NCBI RefSeq assembly: GCF_001042485.2
Contig: NZ_LBMN02000009.1
Span: 1-64,000 of the forward strand
Direction of reading: 5' to 3'
DNA from: Bacillus paralicheniformis
GTDB lineage: Bacteria; Bacillota; Bacilli; Bacillales; Bacillaceae
Length of the DNA: 64,000 bases
This document shows, piece by piece, positions 33,605-42,320 of this stretch (positions are counted from its first letter, which is position 1; every line of letters starts with the position of its first letter). The translations under genes were made by a program, and so were the position numbers. The notes under the pieces are model-generated. The model made no database searches. It was given only the letters and a program-made list of their open reading frames with translations, and was not told where the DNA came from.

Positions 33605-33664
33605 CCTTTTCTTTTAAAGAAAAGGCTCATGAAAAAAGCTGCCGTTTGCTTGTGCGGCAGCTTT
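33605..33664 (-). terminator. racE terminator, with second hairpin
   Basis: AAAGCTGCCG / CGGCAGCTTT (33655-33664 with 33635-33644) is followed on the minus strand by TTTTT. A second stem CCTTTTCTTT / AAAGAAAAGG follows at 33605-33625. The racE stop touches the first stem. Confidence 0.85.
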
Positions 33665-34481
33665 ATTTTATAGCGGTTTCCTGAAGAGAAATGCTTTCCA
33701 CATTTTTCACTTCGTATCCAAACCAATCATTTGCAATTTTTGTGAAGCGGGCGCGCTCCCCGGTTGTTAAAAACAAGTGTTCCGGCGGTTCACCCGTTTT
33801 GCTTAATAAACCGTTGTATGACAAGATCGTACTGACTTCCCTGGCCGTTTCATCTCCGGAGGAAATGATGTTGACGCGCTCTCCCATATAGCGCTGAATC
33901 GGCTCTTTTAAAATCGGATAATGCGTGCATCCGAGAATCAGTGTATCGATTGATGAATCCCTGAGCGGGTGCAGTGACGACCTGACGATTTCATCAGCCG
34001 TCTCATCCAAAAATTTACCGTTTTCCACAAACGGGACAAACATCGGGCAAGCCAGATTTTCTACCGTTAAATCTCCGTTCAGCGAAAGAAGCGCTTCTTC
34101 ATATGCGCCGCTTTTGATCGTGTTTTCTGTTCCGATCACGCCGATCCGCTGGTTCTCCGTCACTTTAATCGCGGTTCTGGCTCCGGGCTGCACAACGCCG
34201 ATGACCGGGATCGCTACTTCTCTGCTGATTTCTTCAAGTGCGATGGCCGTCGCTGTATTGCAGGCGATCACGAGCATTTTAATATGGTGGCGGGATAACA
34301 AATAATTTGTCATTTCCCATGTATATGACAGGACTTCTTTTCTGTCCCGGGGTCCGTACGGACACCTTTTCGTATCTCCAAGATATATAATTTTTTCTTT
34401 CGGCAGCTGCCTCATGATTTCTTTTGCAACGGTTAAACCGCCGACTCCCGAATCGATGACTCCTATCGGTTGATCCAACAA
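33663..34481 (-). CDS. racE: Glutamate racemase RacE (MurI)
   Basis: This 272-residue cofactor-independent racemase supplies D-glutamate for peptidoglycan and poly-gamma-glutamate. The two catalytic cysteines are in [12 protein letters not shown] (about residue 74) and [10 protein letters not shown] (about 185). The start motif [13 protein letters not shown] is complete. The TTG at 34481 matches the B. subtilis start (MLEQPIGV) and follows GAGGCG. It lies 7 bp after ysmB, so the two are likely one operon. Confidence 0.96.
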   Translation of the reverse strand: MLDQPIGVIDSGVGGLTVAKEIMRQLPKEKIIYLGDTKRCPYGPRDRKEVLSYTWEMTNYLLSRHHIKMLVIACNTATAIALEEISREVAIPVIGVVQPGARTAIKVTENQRIGVIGTENTIKSGAYEEALLSLNGDLTVENLACPMFVPFVENGKFLDETADEIVRSSLHPLRDSSIDTLILGCTHYPILKEPIQRYMGERVNIISSGDETAREVSTILSYNGLLSKTGEPPEHLFLTTGERARFTKIANDWFGYEVKNVESISLQETAIK

Positions 34482-34488
34482 AATCGCC

Positions 34489-34932
34489 TCATTTTCTGTT
34501 CATTTCCTGCTGAAGTTTAATTAATAATTTTTCAAATGCGGCTGTTTCTTCCTCGGAAAACGCCTCTAACATGTCTTCCAAATAGTCCTGCCTTTTTTGA
34601 ATGACCTCCTGGATGATCCGCTCTCCTTCCGAGAGAAGATGAATGCGGACTACGCGCCTGTCGGACGGATCTTTCACCCGTTCAACGAGGTTGTTTTTCT
34701 CCATTCGATCAATTAAATCCGTCGTGGTGCTGCACGCCAGGTACATCTTTTGTGATAACTCGCCGATCGTCATATCCCCGTATTCATACAGCCATTGAAG
34801 ACCGACAAACTGGGGAGGGGTAATCGTATATTGGGTGAGAATTTCTCTTCCTTTTTGTTTGATGATGCCCGCAATATGGCGGAGTGATTTTTCAATATCC
34901 GCTATGTGATTCAAAGAAGCATTCGAATTCAT
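34489..34932 (-). CDS. ysmB: MarR-family regulator YsmB
   Basis: This 147-residue winged-helix protein has recognition helix region [19 protein letters not shown] (about residues 54-72) and wing [13 protein letters not shown], the MarR signature. ATG 34932 follows GAGGTA. It precedes racE. A perfect 18-bp palindrome lies upstream and may be its operator. The ligand is unknown. Confidence 0.93.
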   Translation of the reverse strand: MNSNASLNHIADIEKSLRHIAGIIKQKGREILTQYTITPPQFVGLQWLYEYGDMTIGELSQKMYLACSTTTDLIDRMEKNNLVERVKDPSDRRVVRIHLLSEGERIIQEVIQKRQDYLEDMLEAFSEEETAAFEKLLIKLQQEMNRK

Positions 34933-34955
34933 TTTCTCTACCTCGCTCGACTCGT

Positions 34956-34973
34956 TGTTTTGTTTTCAAAACA
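34956..34973. promoter_or_regulatory. Palindrome upstream of ysmB, candidate MarR operator
   Basis: TGTTTTG-TTTT-CAAAACA is a perfect inverted repeat 24-41 bp before the ysmB start. Its size and position suit a MarR-type autoregulatory site. Confidence 0.5.
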
Positions 34974-35051
34974 CTTGAGTCTATTTTCCTTCTTTTCTAC
35001 ACAAATTGCAAGACTTCAACATGAATATACAAATTGCACCTCAAAACAAAT

Positions 35052-35092
35052 AACCGGTTCCCTTCTTGTTACAAGAAGGAACACCGGCTCAA
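35052..35092 (-). terminator. gerE terminator
   Basis: CCGGTGTTCCTTCTTG pairs with CAAGAAGGGAACCGG around loop TAA, followed by TTATTTGTTTT on the minus strand. Confidence 0.75.
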
Positions 35093-35093
35093 T

Positions 35094-35318
35094 TTAGAGC
35101 TCTAGCTCACCCATTCGAAGAAGTTCAACAACAGCTTGCGAACGGCCTTTCACTCCCAATTTTTGCATCGCATTGGAAATGTGATTACGTACAGTCTTTT
35201 CACTTATAAAGAGCTCGCTTGCGATTTCCTTTGTTGTCTTGTCTTGAACGAGCAATTCGAACACTTCTCTTTCTCTTTTTGTTAGCAGCGGCTTTGATTG
35301 AAACTCTTTCTCCTTCAA
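35094..35318 (-). CDS. gerE: Late sporulation transcription factor GerE
   Basis: This 74-residue LuxR-type helix-turn-helix protein adjusts sigma-K-dependent coat gene expression in the mother cell. The HTH ([20 protein letters not shown]) occupies about residues 29-48, and the protein is essentially this domain alone, as in B. subtilis. The TTG start at 35318 follows AAGGAGGG at 9 bp. A sigma-K promoter lies upstream. Confidence 0.97.
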   Translation of the reverse strand: MKEKEFQSKPLLTKREREVFELLVQDKTTKEIASELFISEKTVRNHISNAMQKLGVKGRSQAVVELLRMGELEL

Positions 35319-35384
35319 GTATTGTAACCCTCCTTGCTAAGGTGAGAGCTGATCTGAAACGAATGGGTTTCGATATAGTCGTGA

Positions 35385-35413
35385 TATCATATGAAACATA
35401 CGCAAGGTCGGTG
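35385..35413 (-). promoter_or_regulatory. sigma-K promoter for gerE
   Basis: CACC (35410-35413), with 17 bp between its AC and the -10 CATATGATA (35385-35393), which is a full match to CATANNNTA. Leader of about 60 nt to the TTG start. Confidence 0.75.
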
Positions 35414-35493
35414 ACGTTTCTGACGGAGAAAAGGGTTCCCTCAAACACCTATTTTTCAGATCATGACACAGGCATCGTTTCAGGGCTGAACTT

Positions 35494-36192
35494 CTAAGGA
35501 AGACATTTTAAAATCCAGGCGATCAGCCGCCATCTTTTCGTAATATATGCGTGCGTTTTCTTTTTCTGCACAGCACTGATGATTTGTGCAGCCGCTTTTT
35601 CGGGCGAAGCCGTCCAAAACAGATGATCACCTTTTGCAAGAGCCGTGTCCACAAAGCCCGGCTGAATTTCGGTGACCACGATTCCATCATACCCAAGTTT
35701 TTTCACTTTTTGACGGAGCCCTTTTAAGTAATTAGAAACGAATGCTTTTGAAGCGGCGTAGGTGACGGCCCCTCCGTTTCCTCTCAGCGCGGCAATGGAT
35801 GAAATGCCGACTAAATGCCCTTTCCCATTTTTGATAAAATGCTCCATCAACACGTTCGAGCAGGACACAAATCCTGTCATATTGACATCGATCGTTTCCT
35901 TTTCTTTGCTCCAATCCATTTCGCTTTCCAAATATCCAACACCTGAACAGATGAAGACTGCATCTGCCCAATTCATCTCATCAAGCAGTTCTTTCAACAG
36001 TATAGGCGAGCGTTCGCTGTCGGCTGTATCGATCTTTTTAATGTATGAAGGTCCAGGGAGGTCGTCGCGCAATTCGGCTAGCAGTTCATACCTTCTTGCA
36101 GCAAGACCGACCTCAACTCCTGCGGCTGACAGCTGCTTGGCAAGCGCCTTGCCAATTCCGGAACTCGCGCCGATGATCATCGCTTTTTTCAT
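35494..36192 (-). CDS. Short-chain dehydrogenase/reductase of unknown substrate
   Basis: This 232-residue classical SDR has the nucleotide motif GASSGIGKALAKQL (residues 8-21), Ser in GISSIAALRG, and the YAASK active-site motif (about residues 153-157). A following Arg in LAARRYELL suggests NADP preference. It has no clear specificity signature. It lies 17 bp after ysmA, in the same direction, and upstream of the gerE promoter. B. subtilis, as I recall, has no SDR between gerE and ysmA. Confidence 0.9.
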   Translation of the reverse strand: MKKAMIIGASSGIGKALAKQLSAAGVEVGLAARRYELLAELRDDLPGPSYIKKIDTADSERSPILLKELLDEMNWADAVFICSGVGYLESEMDWSKEKETIDVNMTGFVSCSNVLMEHFIKNGKGHLVGISSIAALRGNGGAVTYAASKAFVSNYLKGLRQKVKKLGYDGIVVTEIQPGFVDTALAKGDHLFWTASPEKAAAQIISAVQKKKTHAYITKRWRLIAWILKCLP

Positions 36193-36209
36193 TTTCCTCT
36201 ACCTCTCAA

Positions 36210-36680
36210 TTATTTCTCAGGAAATGAGTGATTGCCAAGCAGTTTTGCTTTTTGTTCATCTGTCCATTTCACCGGTTTACCCGTATCTTTCGCAATTTGC
36301 ACCATAACCGCCACCCCTGTAAAGCAAAGGCCGCCTTCCCCATTTTTCGCCGCATAGTGGAGGGTGAGGGAAGCGTTGCCGACAGATGCTGTTTTGACGC
36401 CGATTTTCAAATGTTCATGAAGCATGACCTGCTGAAAATAATCGCATTGCTGGCTCGCCACGACGGGAATGGCCGCGCTCTTCCCGTCTGAAAGGCGGTC
36501 CATGACGCCCAGGTGCTTGAAATAGGAAATCCTCGCTTCCTCGAAATAGACAAACGGTGTGACATTGTTCATATGACCGAACATGTCCGTTTCTGAAAAA
36601 CGGACGGATACTTCATCAAAAAAAGAAAATGACTGACACCATGTGTCAAACGGTTCTTCAATATATCCCGGCAGCTTCAT
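36210..36680 (-). CDS. ysmA: Acyl-CoA thioesterase-like protein YsmA
   Basis: This 156-residue hot-dog fold protein of the 4-hydroxybenzoyl-CoA thioesterase/YbgC type carries the catalytic-region motif VRFSETDMFGHMNNVTPFVYFEEAR (residues about 26-50), where the aspartate of ETD is the expected nucleophile or base. The substrate is unknown. It precedes the SDR gene with a 17-bp gap, and the two may act on related acyl compounds (inference). Confidence 0.9.
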   Translation of the reverse strand: MKLPGYIEEPFDTWCQSFSFFDEVSVRFSETDMFGHMNNVTPFVYFEEARISYFKHLGVMDRLSDGKSAAIPVVASQQCDYFQQVMLHEHLKIGVKTASVGNASLTLHYAAKNGEGGLCFTGVAVMVQIAKDTGKPVKWTDEQKAKLLGNHSFPEK

Positions 36681-36702
36681 TGTTTTTCATCCCCTTTGGT
36701 CA

Positions 36703-36740
36703 TAAAAACACCTCTTCGGCTTGAAGAGGTGCGTTTTTTC
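36703..36740 (-). terminator. sdhCAB terminator
   Basis: CACCTCTTC / GAAGAGGTG perfect stem (36709-36717 with 36723-36731) followed by TTTTTATG on the minus strand after sdhB. Confidence 0.85.
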
Positions 36741-36743
36741 GTG

Positions 36744-37508
36744 TTATTCCGTGTTGTCGCTTCCGAAGAAGTTTTTAAACGCCTGAACGGTCGTATCCCT
36801 GTTTAATGCAGCGATTGAGGTTGTGAGCGGGATGCCTTTCGGACATGACTGCACGCAGTTTTGCGAATTTCCGCATTCGGCCAGTCCGCCGTCTCCCATA
36901 ATCGCTTCAAGTCGTTCCGATTTGTTCATCGCGCCTGTCGGATGGCTATTGAATAAGCGGACTTGCGAGAGCGGTGCAGGTCCCATAAAGTTTGTTTTAT
37001 CGTTCACGTTTGGACAAGCTTCAAGACATACGCCGCAAGTCATGCATTTTGACAGCTCATACGCCCACTGCCGTCTTCTTTCCGGCATTCTCGGTCCCGG
37101 TCCGAGGTCATATGTGCCGTCGATCGGTACCCATGCTTTGACTTTCTTCAATGAATCAAACATGCGGCTCCGGTCCACTTGAAGGTCGCGGACAACCGGG
37201 AATGTTTTCATCGGTTCAAGGCGGATCGGCTGCTCAAGCTGGTCGATCAGGGCTGTACAGGACTGTCTCGGCTTGCCGTTGATCACCATCGAGCAAGCGC
37301 CGCACACTTCCTCGAGACAGTTCATATCCCAAGCAATCGGCGACGTTTTTTCCCCTTTCGTATTAACCGGGTTCCTTCTGATTTCCATCAAAGCGGAAAT
37401 GACGTTCATATTCGGACGGTATGGAATTTCAAACTCTTCCTGGTAAGGACTAGAATCCGATGTATCCTGACGAGTGATGATAAACTTGATTGTCTTATTT
37501 TCACTCAT
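36744..37508 (-). CDS. sdhB: Succinate dehydrogenase iron-sulfur subunit SdhB
   Basis: This 254-residue subunit carries electrons from SdhA to the membrane anchor. The [2Fe-2S] site is CLEEVCGACSMVINGKPRQSC (residues about 64-84, split here: CLEEVCGAC then C at the end). The [4Fe-4S] site is CMTCGVCLEACP, and the [3Fe-4S] site uses CGNSQNCVQSCPKG. It overlaps sdhA by 4 bp and is followed by the operon terminator. Confidence 0.98.
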   Translation of the reverse strand: MSENKTIKFIITRQDTSDSSPYQEEFEIPYRPNMNVISALMEIRRNPVNTKGEKTSPIAWDMNCLEEVCGACSMVINGKPRQSCTALIDQLEQPIRLEPMKTFPVVRDLQVDRSRMFDSLKKVKAWVPIDGTYDLGPGPRMPERRRQWAYELSKCMTCGVCLEACPNVNDKTNFMGPAPLSQVRLFNSHPTGAMNKSERLEAIMGDGGLAECGNSQNCVQSCPKGIPLTTSIAALNRDTTVQAFKNFFGSDNTE

Positions 37509-39268
37509 GATTTCGCCACCTTTTTCTTCGAGTAATCCCGTTTACGCGGTGCGATTAATGAAACATCGACATCCTCATAATGGAATTTCGGGGCTTCAAA
37601 ATCGCCTGCATGTTTCGCCATTGTTGTTTTCAGCCATTCCTCGTCATTACGTTCAGGGAAATCCGGTTTATAATGGGCGCCGCGGCTCTCATTCCGGTTG
37701 TATGCACCGAGCGTGATCACCCGTGCCAATTGCAGCATGTTGTGCAGCTGGCGTGTGAATACGGCGCCCTGGTTGCTCCATTTTGCCGTATCGTTGATAT
37801 TGATGTTTTGGTAGCGCTCGGCAAGCTCTTGGATTTTTTCATCCGTTTTCAGCAGCTTGTCATTGTGGCGCACAACCGTCACGTTATCTGTCATCCATTC
37901 GCCGAGCTCTTTATGAAGGACATATGCATTTTCATTGCCGTCCATTTTCATAATGTCAGCCCACTTTTCTTCTTCCTTTTTGACGCAGCTGTCGAAAACG
38001 GAAGAAGACAGATCTTCTGCGGATGTTTCAAGACCTTGAATATATTCAACGGCTTTCGGACCTGCCACCATGCCGCCGTAAATGGCTGACAAGAGCGAGT
38101 TCGCGCCCAGGCGGTTTCCGCCGTGCATTGAATAATCGCATTCTCCTGCGGCAAACAGTCCTGGAATGTTGGTCATCTGATTGTAGTCGACCCAGAGTCC
38201 GCCCATTGAGTAGTGGACTGCAGGGAAAATCTTCATCGGCAGCTTGCGCGGATCGTCACCCATGAATTTTTCATAGATTTCAATGATTCCGCCCAACTTG
38301 ATGTCCAATTCCTTCGGATCTTTGTGGGAAAGATCGAGATATACCATGTTTTCGCCGTTGATGCCGAGCTTTTGTCTGACGCATACATCAAATATTTCAC
38401 GCGTCGCAATATCCCGCGGCACAAGGTTTCCGTATGCCGGATATTTCTCTTCGAGGAAATACCAAGGCTTGCCGTCTTTATACGTCCAGACTCGTCCGCC
38501 TTCACCGCGCGCCGATTCGCTCATCAGACGGAGCTTGTCGTCTCCCGGAATGGCGGTCGGGTGAATCTGGATGAATTCTCCGTTCGCATAGTAAGCGCCC
38601 TGCTGGTAAACGATCGAAGCGGCTGATCCGGTATTGATCATCGAGTTCGTCGATTTTCCAAAGATGATGCCCGGTCCCCCGGTCGCCATGATGACTGCGT
38701 CTGAACGGAACGACTCGATTTCCATCGTCGTCAGATTTTGGGCGACGATGCCCCGGCACGCATTGTCATCATCAAGAACGGCTCCGAGAAACTCCCAGCC
38801 TTCATATTTCGAAACAAGCCCTTCGACTTCAAAGCGGCGAACCTGCTCATCCAGCGCGTACAAGAGCTGCTGTCCGGTCGTCGCCCCCGCATATGCCGTT
38901 CTGTGATGCTGAGTTCCCCCGAAGCGCCGGAAGTCAAGCAGCCCTTCAGGTGTTCTGTTAAACATGACGCCCATGCGGTCAAGCAAATGAATAATCGACG
39001 GCGCCGCATCACACATCGCTTTGACCGGCGGCTGGTTGGCCAGAAAGTCGCCTCCGTAAACGGTATCGTCAAAATGCTCCCAAGGGGAGTCGCCTTCACC
39101 TTTTGTATTGACCGCTCCGTTGATTCCGCCCTGCGCACATACGGAATGTGAGCGCTTAACGGGAACGATCGAAAATAGTTTTACATTTGTTCCTGCTTCC
39201 GCAGCTTTAATGGTCGCCATCAGACCCGCAAGTCCTCCGCCGACAACGATGATGCTTGAATTGCTCAT
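37505..39268 (-). CDS. sdhA: Succinate dehydrogenase flavoprotein SdhA
   Basis: This 587-residue FAD-containing catalytic subunit oxidises succinate to fumarate. The dinucleotide motif VVGGGLAGLMATIKAAE is at the N-terminus. The covalent-FAD histidine region is SHSVCAQGGINGA (about residues 41-53). The active-site motif SARGEGGRVW and the capping-domain arginine are present. It lies 33 bp after sdhC and overlaps sdhB. Confidence 0.98.
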   Translation of the reverse strand: MSNSSIIVVGGGLAGLMATIKAAEAGTNVKLFSIVPVKRSHSVCAQGGINGAVNTKGEGDSPWEHFDDTVYGGDFLANQPPVKAMCDAAPSIIHLLDRMGVMFNRTPEGLLDFRRFGGTQHHRTAYAGATTGQQLLYALDEQVRRFEVEGLVSKYEGWEFLGAVLDDDNACRGIVAQNLTTMEIESFRSDAVIMATGGPGIIFGKSTNSMINTGSAASIVYQQGAYYANGEFIQIHPTAIPGDDKLRLMSESARGEGGRVWTYKDGKPWYFLEEKYPAYGNLVPRDIATREIFDVCVRQKLGINGENMVYLDLSHKDPKELDIKLGGIIEIYEKFMGDDPRKLPMKIFPAVHYSMGGLWVDYNQMTNIPGLFAAGECDYSMHGGNRLGANSLLSAIYGGMVAGPKAVEYIQGLETSAEDLSSSVFDSCVKKEEEKWADIMKMDGNENAYVLHKELGEWMTDNVTVVRHNDKLLKTDEKIQELAERYQNININDTAKWSNQGAVFTRQLHNMLQLARVITLGAYNRNESRGAHYKPDFPERNDEEWLKTTMAKHAGDFEAPKFHYEDVDVSLIAPRKRDYSKKKVAKS

Positions 39269-39301
39269 GCCTGCCCCACTCCCTCTAGTAATCTAGTTCT
39301 T

Positions 39302-39910
39302 TTACACAAATGCCAAAATCGCTCTCAGCCCTACATAGGACAACACAACAAAGACTCCCATTGTCACAAACGTGGCGATTCGCTGTGAGCGAGGAGAAAC
39401 GGTGATTCCCCAAGTGACAGCAAACGACCATAAACCGTTTGAAAAGTGGAAGATTGTTGAGAGGACACCTACAATGTAAAAGCCGAGCATGATCGGGGAG
39501 CTCAAAATATCAGCCATCATGTCAAAGTTCACTTCTGCCCCCATTTGGGCGGCAATCCGTGTTTGCCACACGTGCCAGCTGACAAAAATCAAGGTAACGA
39601 TTCCTGTAATCCGCTGCAGAACGAACATCCAGTTTCTAAAAAAGCCGAATCTGTTCGCATTGTTTTTCGCTGTAAAAGCTATGTATACTCCATAAACAGC
39701 ATGATAAATCAGCGGAAGGAAAATCACGAAGATTTCCAAGACGTACCTGAACGGCAGGTTTTCCATAAAATGAGCGGCGTTATTAAACGCCTCTGCTCCG
39801 CTTGCCGCAAAATGGTTGACAACCAAATGCTGGATTAAAAATATGCCTACCGGTATGACCCCAAGCAAAGAATGCAGTCTTCGATAAACAAACTCTCTGT
39901 TCCCGGCCAT
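39302..39910 (-). CDS. sdhC: Succinate dehydrogenase cytochrome b558 subunit SdhC
   Basis: This 202-residue diheme membrane anchor has five hydrophobic helices. Candidate haem-ligand histidines lie in RRLHSLLGVIPV, LIQHLVVNHF, YHAVYG and SWHVWQTR. It passes electrons to menaquinone. As in B. subtilis it is the single anchor subunit and the first gene of the operon, about 90 nt after the predicted transcription start. Confidence 0.97.
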   Translation of the reverse strand: MAGNREFVYRRLHSLLGVIPVGIFLIQHLVVNHFAASGAEAFNNAAHFMENLPFRYVLEIFVIFLPLIYHAVYGVYIAFTAKNNANRFGFFRNWMFVLQRITGIVTLIFVSWHVWQTRIAAQMGAEVNFDMMADILSSPIMLGFYIVGVLSTIFHFSNGLWSFAVTWGITVSPRSQRIATFVTMGVFVVLSYVGLRAILAFV

Positions 39911-40010
39911 TGCTTTACCCCCTAGTTGAAAAGTGCAGTAAAAATGAAAGGTCTCCTATCCCCCGTCCTGTTTCAAATATCGCACTTTGTTAAGTTTTTA
40001 TGACAATTTC

Positions 40011-40039
40011 ATTTTACTCCTATGAGAAATAGGCGTCAA
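40011..40039 (-). promoter_or_regulatory. sigma-A promoter for sdhCAB
   Basis: TTGACG (40034-40039), 17 bp, TAAAAT (40011-40016) on the minus strand. The remainder of 40040-40170 is AT-rich with no further supported feature. Confidence 0.82.
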
Positions 40040-40211
40040 GAAAACGCGTACATAAATTGAAATTTTCTAAAATTTAATCATATTTTAGAAAATTTTATTT
40101 TATCAAAATATAAATATATCAGATTTTTTTCTTCCTAATTGCATGTCCCCGCTGTAATCTTTCACCCCATTTAAGCTATAATAAACGGAGAAAAGAGGGG
40201 AGACATTGGAT

Positions 40212-40655
40212 ATGAACAAATATGAAGCAAACTTAGCGCAATTAAAAGAGCTGGAAGTCTCCGCATATGGCTATGAGTTGATCAGGGAAGTGCTGCTTCC
40301 CGATATGCTGGGACAAGACTACGCAGATATGATGTACTGGGCGGGAAAAAAGCTCGCCCGCAAGTTCCCGCTTGAATCCAGGGAGGATCTTCCCGCTTTC
40401 TTTCTGGATGCAGGCTGGGGAACGCTTACGATCGCCCATTCAAAAAAACAGGAGCTTGAGTTTGAGCTCGAAGGCCCGCTGGTCTCAAACCGCCTCAAAT
40501 ATCAAAAGGAACCCTGCTTTCAGCTCGAAGCCGGATTTATCGCCGAGCAAATCCAGCTGATGAACGAACAAATTGCCGAATCGTATGAACAAGTGAAAAA
40601 AAGAGCCGGAAAAGTTGTTTTAACTGTAAAATGGGATTTGAAAGACCCGGCATAA
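40212..40655 (+). CDS. yslB: YslB, conserved protein of unknown function (DUF2507 type)
   Basis: This 147-residue soluble protein matches B. subtilis YslB closely (YELIREVLLPDMLGQDY, MYWAGKKLARKFPLES, EPCFQLEAGFIAEQIQLMN). It contains a V4R/hydrocarbon-binding-like pattern with one conserved Cys, but the role is unknown. ATG 40212 follows AGGGGAG at 9 bp; a TTG at 40206 is too close. TATAAT at 40177-40182 is a probable -10. It is convergent with lysC. Confidence 0.93.
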   Translation: MNKYEANLAQLKELEVSAYGYELIREVLLPDMLGQDYADMMYWAGKKLARKFPLESREDLPAFFLDAGWGTLTIAHSKKQELEFELEGPLVSNRLKYQKEPCFQLEAGFIAEQIQLMNEQIAESYEQVKKRAGKVVLTVKWDLKDPA

Positions 40656-40661
40656 CTATGC

Positions 40662-40699
40662 AAAAAAGGCGGAGACTGCAAAAGTCCCGCCTTTTTCTT
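40662..40699. terminator. Bidirectional terminator between yslB and lysC
   Basis: AAAAAGGCGG / CCGCCTTTTT stem with an inner GACT/AGTC pairing and U-runs on both strands. Confidence 0.9.
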
Positions 40700-40700
40700 T

Positions 40701-41195
40701 TTAAATGACTGCTGTCTGCTTTGACAGTTCAAAAGCATCATGCAGCGCTTCAACGGCTTTCACCATATCGCCTTCGCTAACGACAGTCGAAACTTTGATT
40801 TCGGATGTGCTGACCATTTTGACCTGGATGTTTTTTTCCGCCAGCACAGCGAACATTTCCGCTGCTACTCCCGGGTTGGAGATCATGCCTGAACCGACGA
40901 TCGAGACTTTGGCCAGCCTGTTTTCCGTTTCAATCTGTTCATAGTCGAGCGCGTCTTTGTATTCTTCGAGAACTTCGACCGTCCGTTTTAAGTCTTCCGT
41001 TTTCACGGAGAAAGAAATCGACGTTTGGCTTGTGCTTGTCACTGATTGAATGATGATGTCAACGTTGATGTTCTGTTTAGCGAGCGTTGTAAAAATCGTT
41101 GACAGCGTCGTCAAGCCGCTCGCCAGGCCGCATACGGTCACGCGTGTGATCTGATCTTCAAATGCAATGCCTCTTACGATTAAATTCTGTTCCAT
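40701..41195 (-). CDS. lysC: Aspartokinase II beta subunit (internal start in lysC)
   Basis: An in-frame ATG at 41195 (MEQNLIVRGIAFEDQ) is preceded by a textbook ribosome binding site, GAGGAGGA, at 7 bp inside the kinase gene. It would give the 164-residue regulatory subunit containing both ACT domains. The alpha2-beta2 enzyme with an internally initiated beta subunit is established for B. subtilis LysC. Confidence 0.88.
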   Translation of the reverse strand: MEQNLIVRGIAFEDQITRVTVCGLASGLTTLSTIFTTLAKQNINVDIIIQSVTSTSQTSISFSVKTEDLKRTVEVLEEYKDALDYEQIETENRLAKVSIVGSGMISNPGVAAEMFAVLAEKNIQVKMVSTSEIKVSTVVSEGDMVKAVEALHDAFELSKQTAVI

Positions 41196-41930
41196 TGATG
41201 ATTCCTCCTCGATTAATGTGCCGGCTTCTTTCTCGGTGCTTGAACGGACTTCCAAAGGCACCTGATAGTTTTTCGCAAATTCAACAGCTCTCGGATGCAG
41301 GACGCCTGCTCCAAGATTGGCAAGCTCAAGCATTTCATCGTAGGAGATTCCGGCCAGCTTCCGCGCTGTTTTCACATAGCGGGGATCGGTTGTGAAAACC
41401 CCCGGTACATCGGTGTAAATGTCGCATTTATCGGCTTTCAGGGCAGCTGCGAGGGCAACGGCTGTCGTATCTGATCCGCCTCTGCCGAGCGTTGTGATTT
41501 CACCTTCCGCTGTCGTCCCCTGGAATCCGGCGACAACGGCGATTTTCCCTTCATTCAGACGCTCTTTCAGCTTGCCTGTATCAATGTTCGTAATTCTTGC
41601 GTTGCCGTGAATATTTTCGGTTTCGATGCCGGCCTGCCAGCCTGTATAGGAAACCGCATCATACTCCTTGTTCTGCAAAGCCATTGTCAACAGCGAAATT
41701 GTTACCTGTTCTCCTGTTGTCAGCAGCATATCCATTTCCCTGCTGCTCGGCTGTTCGGTAATTTCCTTAGCAAGCGCGACGAGGGAATCCGTCGATTTGC
41801 CCATCGCTGAAACGACGACGACAACATCATGACCGCGCTGTTTTTCTTCGATGACACGGTTTGCGACATTCAATATTTTTTCCACTGATCCTACTGAAGT
41901 TCCGCCAAATTTTTGGACGATGAGACCCAT
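40701..41930 (-). CDS. lysC: Lysine-sensitive aspartokinase II, alpha subunit LysC
   Basis: This 409-residue kinase phosphorylates aspartate, the first step to lysine and cell-wall diaminopimelate. The kinase motif KFGGTSVGS is at residue 7, followed by TTLGRGGSDTTAVALAAAL. Two C-terminal ACT domains from about residue 260 bind lysine. The start at 41930 follows AAGGGTGG; a TTG just upstream is in frame. An internal ribosome binding site gives a second product. A lysine riboswitch lies in the leader. Confidence 0.97.
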   Translation of the reverse strand: MGLIVQKFGGTSVGSVEKILNVANRVIEEKQRGHDVVVVVSAMGKSTDSLVALAKEITEQPSSREMDMLLTTGEQVTISLLTMALQNKEYDAVSYTGWQAGIETENIHGNARITNIDTGKLKERLNEGKIAVVAGFQGTTAEGEITTLGRGGSDTTAVALAAALKADKCDIYTDVPGVFTTDPRYVKTARKLAGISYDEMLELANLGAGVLHPRAVEFAKNYQVPLEVRSSTEKEAGTLIEEESSMEQNLIVRGIAFEDQITRVTVCGLASGLTTLSTIFTTLAKQNINVDIIIQSVTSTSQTSISFSVKTEDLKRTVEVLEEYKDALDYEQIETENRLAKVSIVGSGMISNPGVAAEMFAVLAEKNIQVKMVSTSEIKVSTVVSEGDMVKAVEALHDAFELSKQTAVI

Positions 41931-42014
41931 CAAATACCACCCTTTTTGTTTTCGTTCGTGCTTGTTTATGTATGAAGAGGAAAACTTGACCGGCGGGCTT
42001 TACGTTTTTTCGTA

Positions 42015-42050
42015 CAAAAAAAGCAATGAGAGAAATTCCTCATTGCTTTA
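42015..42050 (-). terminator. Lysine-riboswitch terminator
   Basis: AAAGCAATGAGGAATT / AATTTCTCTCATTGCTTT hairpin followed by TTTTT on the minus strand, 85 bp upstream of lysC. Confidence 0.9.
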
Positions 42051-42080
42051 ACCAACAAAAATGCCGATGATTTTAACAAC

Positions 42081-42250
42081 GAGATAGCCCTCCAAGAAAT
42101 GATTTCTTGACAGCCTTACATTTATTCAATGTAAAGCCAGCAGGAAAAACGAATGGATTTTTCCCCGCTTCGGCGACGCTCCCCTTTCGGCTTTTTTCAT
42201 CGGAATCCATCTTCCTCATCAAGCCTACTCTTGAAGTTCGCACCTCTATC
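42081..42250 (-). promoter_or_regulatory. L-box lysine riboswitch aptamer
   Basis: The five-helix aptamer is recognisable from the conserved blocks GATAGAGGTGCGAACTTCAA, GAGTA, AGGGGAGCGTCGCCGAAG, GGCTGTCA and GGAGGGCTATCTC. The first and last blocks close helix P1. Lysine binding would favour the terminator at 42015-42050 and stop lysC transcription. Confidence 0.95.
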
Positions 42251-42289
42251 TTCACCATATCACACGATCTTATTATGAAATTAGTACAA

Positions 42290-42318
42290 ATTCTATCAGA
42301 TTCTTTTTAAAAGTTCAA
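42290..42318 (-). promoter_or_regulatory. sigma-A promoter for lysC
   Basis: TTGAAC (42313-42318), 17 bp, TAGAAT (42290-42295) on the minus strand, placed immediately after the uvrC stop. No separate uvrC terminator is seen. Confidence 0.75.
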
Positions 42319-42320
42319 CA

